Shown here piece by piece: positions 61,269 through 64,000 of a DNA stretch of 64,000 nucleotides (positions within the stretch are counted from its first letter, which is position 1; every line of letters begins with the position of its first letter). Under the pieces are notes generated by a model. The model was not told where the DNA came from and ran no database searches. It saw nothing but the letters and a program-made list of their open reading frames with translations. Where the stretch lies: positions 3,110,001-3,174,000 of the forward strand of contig NZ_CP095071.1 of assembly GCF_022919575.1 (NCBI RefSeq), given 5' to 3'. Made by a program: the position numbers and the translations under genes. The stretch is from Gracilibacillus salinarum (lineage in GTDB: Bacteria; Bacillota; Bacilli; Bacillales; Amphibacillaceae).

Positions 61269-63042
61269 ATGGTAGGTGTGAAACAACATACAAATACTTT
61301 TATTGAGGAAGAAAAGAGTTCTAAGAAACCAAAACTGGATAAAGTGTTTCTAACGAAAATACAACCCCAAGGTGGCATGACTTTTAAAGATAAGTACATT
61401 CAAAAAGGAGACGGTTATGAAGCGTGCATCCATGTGTGGGATTATCCTTCCAATGTCAATTTGCTTTGGTTGGATAAAGTGATGGCTATGTATGATGTTA
61501 CCGTTGTGGCTGATGTGACCACAATGGATCAGGATGAAACGATTAGTTCGATTAATAAGAGCATGGTGGAACATGATGTCCGTTTTCGTAGCGCGAAACA
61601 AGAATCTGACCGGATGGACGCTCAACGAAGTTATAAAGAAATGGAAGATTTATATCAACAAATTTCCGAATAAAAGAGAGGGAAAAGGGATGCCAGCAAT
61701 TACGCTTGCATCTGGATTACCGTATCACTTTTCAGAGTTAAATGATCGAACAGGCAGTTTTCTAGGTACATCGTTTACTGGTGGAAATGTTCTATTCGAT
61801 TTGTTTCATAAAGATAAATTAAGACGCTTTTACAATGCAGTCGTTGTTGGGAAAATGGGCGCCGGTAAATCGACTACGTTAAAAAAATTACTTATGGATA
61901 ATGAAGCTAGAGGAAATTTCATTCGAGGGTTTGATGTGACAGGGGAATTTAAAACCTTAGTTGGTGCACTAGGAGGTCAATCCATTAGCTTGGATGGAAG
62001 TGATGGGATTATTAATCCACTCCAAATTTATCGGGCAGATGATAAAAGCAATTACAAAGAAGAACAGGTAAGCTTTGAACAATATGAAAAGCAGTGCTTT
62101 ATGCAACATATATCAAAGGTTGCTATCTTTTATGAATTTCTTGCTGGCAGTCCTTCTACAGAGGAAATTGAAGAATTTAAAAAGATCTTACGCATGTTTT
62201 ATGAATCGCTGGGCTTTATGGAAAAAACTAAAACAACAGGTGTGACGACATTGGGAAACAAAGAATATCCAATCTTTAGCGACTTGCTAGAATATATTCG
62301 AGAGCAGCTATATGACAACCCAGAGAAACGAACGATACGTCCTGAATTATCTATTTCACGGGTGGATCGGTTGGAGAAAATTGAATTAGTCGTTGATAAC
62401 TTAGTAAACAGCTATGCTTCATTGTTTAACGGTCATACAACGATTCAGGATATCACTGATGAACAAGTGATTTTCTTTTCTATTCGTAATCTCACGAAAT
62501 TGGAAAAGAATGTGTTTCAAGCACAAATGTATAATACGTTAAATTTAATCTGGGATAATTTGATCCAAGTGGGAGCAAGACAAATGAAACAGATGTATCA
62601 AAGTGAAACATTCGACCCTGATGATGCGGTCCGATTTTTAATTATGATTGATGAAGCACATCGCTTAGTGAATGCCGAAAATATGTTAGCTGTCTCATTC
62701 TTAACAGATTTTGCAAGAGAAGCCCGTAAGTATTTTGGAGGGATGATTTTAGCTAGTCAATCCATTCGAGACTTTGTTCCAGATAATAAAGACACTGCAA
62801 CTGTCACAAAAATTCGTACGTTATTTGAACTGACCCAATATAAGTTTGTGATGCAGCAGGACTCAAACACATTGGATTCTTTACGAACAATTTTTGAAGG
62901 GCAACTAACGGAAAGCGAATTGGAACACGTCCCACAACTCCAGCAGGGAGATTGTTTATTAAGTATTTCAGGTGTCGGAAACATCATGTTATCTATTGAG
63001 GCAAGTGAAGAAGAATTAAAGCTGTTCACTGGAGGATTGTAA
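61269..63042 (+). pseudogene. virB4: VirB4/TrsE ATPase gene with an internal frameshifting deletion
   Basis: The secretion ATPase of the transfer channel. Bases 61269-61673 encode the start (DKVFLTKIQPQGGMTFKDKY ... RMDAQRSYKEMEDLYQQISE, stop). The next frame continues with FPNKREGKG, MPAITLASGLPYHF and an intact ATPase domain: Walker A VGKMGAGKSTT, FDVTGEFKTLV, Walker B LIMIDEAHRLV and ILASQSIRDF. Family members have about 75 to 90 residues between LYQQIS and PNKR; here these are missing and the frame changes at about 61660-61670. The 3' part could restart at ATG 61690, behind GAGAGGGAAAAGGG. The channel is probably dead or impaired. Confidence 0.8.
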
Positions 63043-63045
63043 ACG

Positions 63046-63756
63046 ATGCGAGAAGATAATCATGAAAAACGAATCTTTTATAAGTTTATCTTTCTATTAG
63101 TCGTGACCGGTTTAATTGTGATTGTTTGGATATGGAAATGGGCTGCCGATGATCCAAAAGAGCAAGATCCGAAAGAAATGTTTGAAACGTCCAGCCAACA
63201 AGAAAACATGCAAGAGCCGGTTAATATAGATGAGGAAAAAATAAATGCTGTATTAAAAGATGAAGGAGAATCCAAGAAGCCGGACGCAGCAGATGAAAAT
63301 AAGCAAAGTGAACAAACAGAAAGTAATCAGGAAGAGGACGATTTGGAACAAAAATATATCATCCAATATAGTGAACGGGAAGTGGAACAAGCGAAAGAGC
63401 AGGCAGAAAAGGTGCTTGCCCTTTATATATTGCAAGTAACGGATTGGGACAAGTGGGAGGATGCAGTTACAGCAAATTATCTTGAAAATGTGCAAAAGGA
63501 AATGACCAACTTTAAAGATGAAAAAGCAAAAAGAGAGTTAGATGCAATTGATCTATTTGCTTCTCAACCTTTGAAAGATGGAGAAATAACGTATGGCGCA
63601 TATGCTTCGTGGCATGTCACCGTGAAAGGAAAATCAACATCTAAACCAATGCAGTTATACTATATTACGTTACAAAGGGAAGATGATAAGTGGATTGTCA
63701 GCAATATGGTGACACCGAATAATCAAAACATGGAAGGAGAGGGGAAGGAGAAGTAG
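63046..63756 (+). CDS. TrsF/TraF-like transfer protein
   Basis: A 236-residue protein: one N-terminal membrane helix (about 12-30), an acidic linker (DDPKEQDPKEMFETSSQQEN...EEDDLEQKY), and a C-terminal domain (EVEQAKEQAEKVLALYILQVTDWDKWEDAVTANYL...VTVKGKSTSKPMQLYYITLQREDDKWIVSNMVTPNNQ) that looks like the VirB8/TcpC-like NTF2 fold. Position matches TrsF of pGO1. ATG begins 4 bases after the VirB4 stop. Likely a component of the channel on the outer face of the membrane. Confidence 0.8.
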   Translation: MREDNHEKRIFYKFIFLLVVTGLIVIVWIWKWAADDPKEQDPKEMFETSSQQENMQEPVNIDEEKINAVLKDEGESKKPDAADENKQSEQTESNQEEDDLEQKYIIQYSEREVEQAKEQAEKVLALYILQVTDWDKWEDAVTANYLENVQKEMTNFKDEKAKRELDAIDLFASQPLKDGEITYGAYASWHVTVKGKSTSKPMQLYYITLQREDDKWIVSNMVTPNNQNMEGEGKEK

Positions 63757-64000
63757 TGAAGCATTTAAAACAATTTGCAAAACATCTGATAAGGAAGAAG
63801 CTACTCGTAGGAACGGGTAGCTTTTTAATTGCGAACATTATTCCTGTCCTAATCTTTCTTGTTCTTTGTACATTGTTGATGGCGGTTATTGGTGCATTAA
63901 GTGGTAGTGTTGATCATCAACATAATGATCAAGATGATGATGGTGGAGGTGGTTATATTTGTTCGCCAACAGGTGATATGAATCAAAAAGAATGGGATAG
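63756..64000 (+). CDS. TrsG/TraG-like cell-wall hydrolase, partial
   Basis: Starts with GTG overlapping the stop of the TrsF-like gene by one base, behind AAGGAG. The visible 81 residues are MKHLKQFAKHLIRKKLL, a membrane helix (GSFLIANIIPVLIFLVLCTLLMAVIGAL as successive parts) and an Asp/Gly-rich linker (NDQDDDGGGGYICSP). In pSK41/pGO1-type operons this gene encodes the peptidoglycan hydrolase that opens the wall for the channel; the enzymatic domains lie beyond the window. Confidence 0.7.
   Translation, partial: MKHLKQFAKHLIRKKLLVGTGSFLIANIIPVLIFLVLCTLLMAVIGALSGSVDHQHNDQDDDGGGGYICSPTGDMNQKEWD

Larger units (their letters stand above)
41739..64000. mobile_element. Integrative conjugative element, left part (continues past the window)
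   Basis: Ordered modules: integrase at the left edge; ImmA/ImmR-like control; helix-turn-helix and excisionase-like genes; replication initiation and helicase loader; ArpU-like regulator; RloC-like cargo; then a pSK41/pGO1-type conjugation operon (pilin-like, primase, VirD4, VirB6-like, PrgI-like, TrsD, VirB4, TrsF, TrsG). No relaxase is seen before the window ends. Confidence 0.85.

Noticed and set aside
61534..61689. Upstream part of the second VirB4 reading frame (52 residues before MPAITLASG)
   Set aside because: Most of it is the out-of-frame translation of the first VirB4 part; only the last few residues (FPNKREGKG) belong to the family.
1..64000. CRISPR arrays, tRNA and rRNA genes, and known riboswitches
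   Set aside because: I looked for regularly spaced repeats, cloverleaf ends and T-box or metal-riboswitch sequences and saw none that I could support by reading alone.

Overview
The window is a low-GC Bacillota chromosome segment, most likely Bacillaceae. It opens with the ribosomal operon rplM-rpsI, whose proteins closely resemble those of Bacillus. Everything after rpsI is accessory DNA piled up at the 3' end of that gene. I cannot name the genus from the sequence.

Layout. (1) 110-1006: rplM, rpsI and their terminator. (2) 1007-2556: island debris with a near-copy of the rpsI 3' end, short direct repeats, a tandem-repeat transposon-type end and an unknown two-gene cassette whose second gene is cut. 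(3) 2557-9478: a complete Tn552-type transposon (ATPase, DDE transposase, serine resolvase, matching terminal inverted repeats) carrying cadC-cadA-cadD cadmium resistance. (4) 9600-38266: a large copper-handling island. It holds copB, a His-rich protein, a glutaredoxin-like protein, csoR-copA-copZ, a methyltransferase, two paralogous two-component systems, a Cys-rich copper storage protein, two multicopper oxidases, a TlpA-like thioredoxin, CcdA, CueP, a ZIP transporter, YdhK-type lipoproteins and a D,D-carboxypeptidase. Broken copies are scattered through it: P-type ATPase and lipoprotein fragments, a copB-ydhK deletion fusion, a frameshifted substrate-binding protein, and intron reverse-transcriptase debris. 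(5) 38267-41738: decayed DNA with an intact Cap15-like CBASS effector next to a CD-NTase cut by a mini-element. (6) 41739-64000 (runs off the end): an integrative conjugative element with integrase, ImmA/ImmR-like control, replication genes, a RloC/PrrC-like ATPase cargo gene and a pSK41/pGO1 (Tra/Trs)-type conjugation operon.

How the parts work together. Cytosolic copper would be sensed by CsoR, which has matching boxes in front of csoR-copA-copZ and copB; CopZ hands copper to CopA and CopB for export. Outside the membrane, the oxidases, CueP, YdhK and the TlpA/CcdA thiol pathway handle copper and its redox damage. A direct-repeat motif (TGCACA, then a second half-site 11 bp on) lies before both sensor-kinase operons, the storage-protein/oxidase pair, the second oxidase and ydhK, so these probably form one response-regulator regulon.

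The mobile element looks damaged: its VirB4 ATPase gene has an internal frameshifting deletion. The most interesting points are the inferred copper regulon, the RloC-like cargo, the disrupted CBASS locus, the family of tandem-repeat ends, and the uncharacterised cassette after rpsI.
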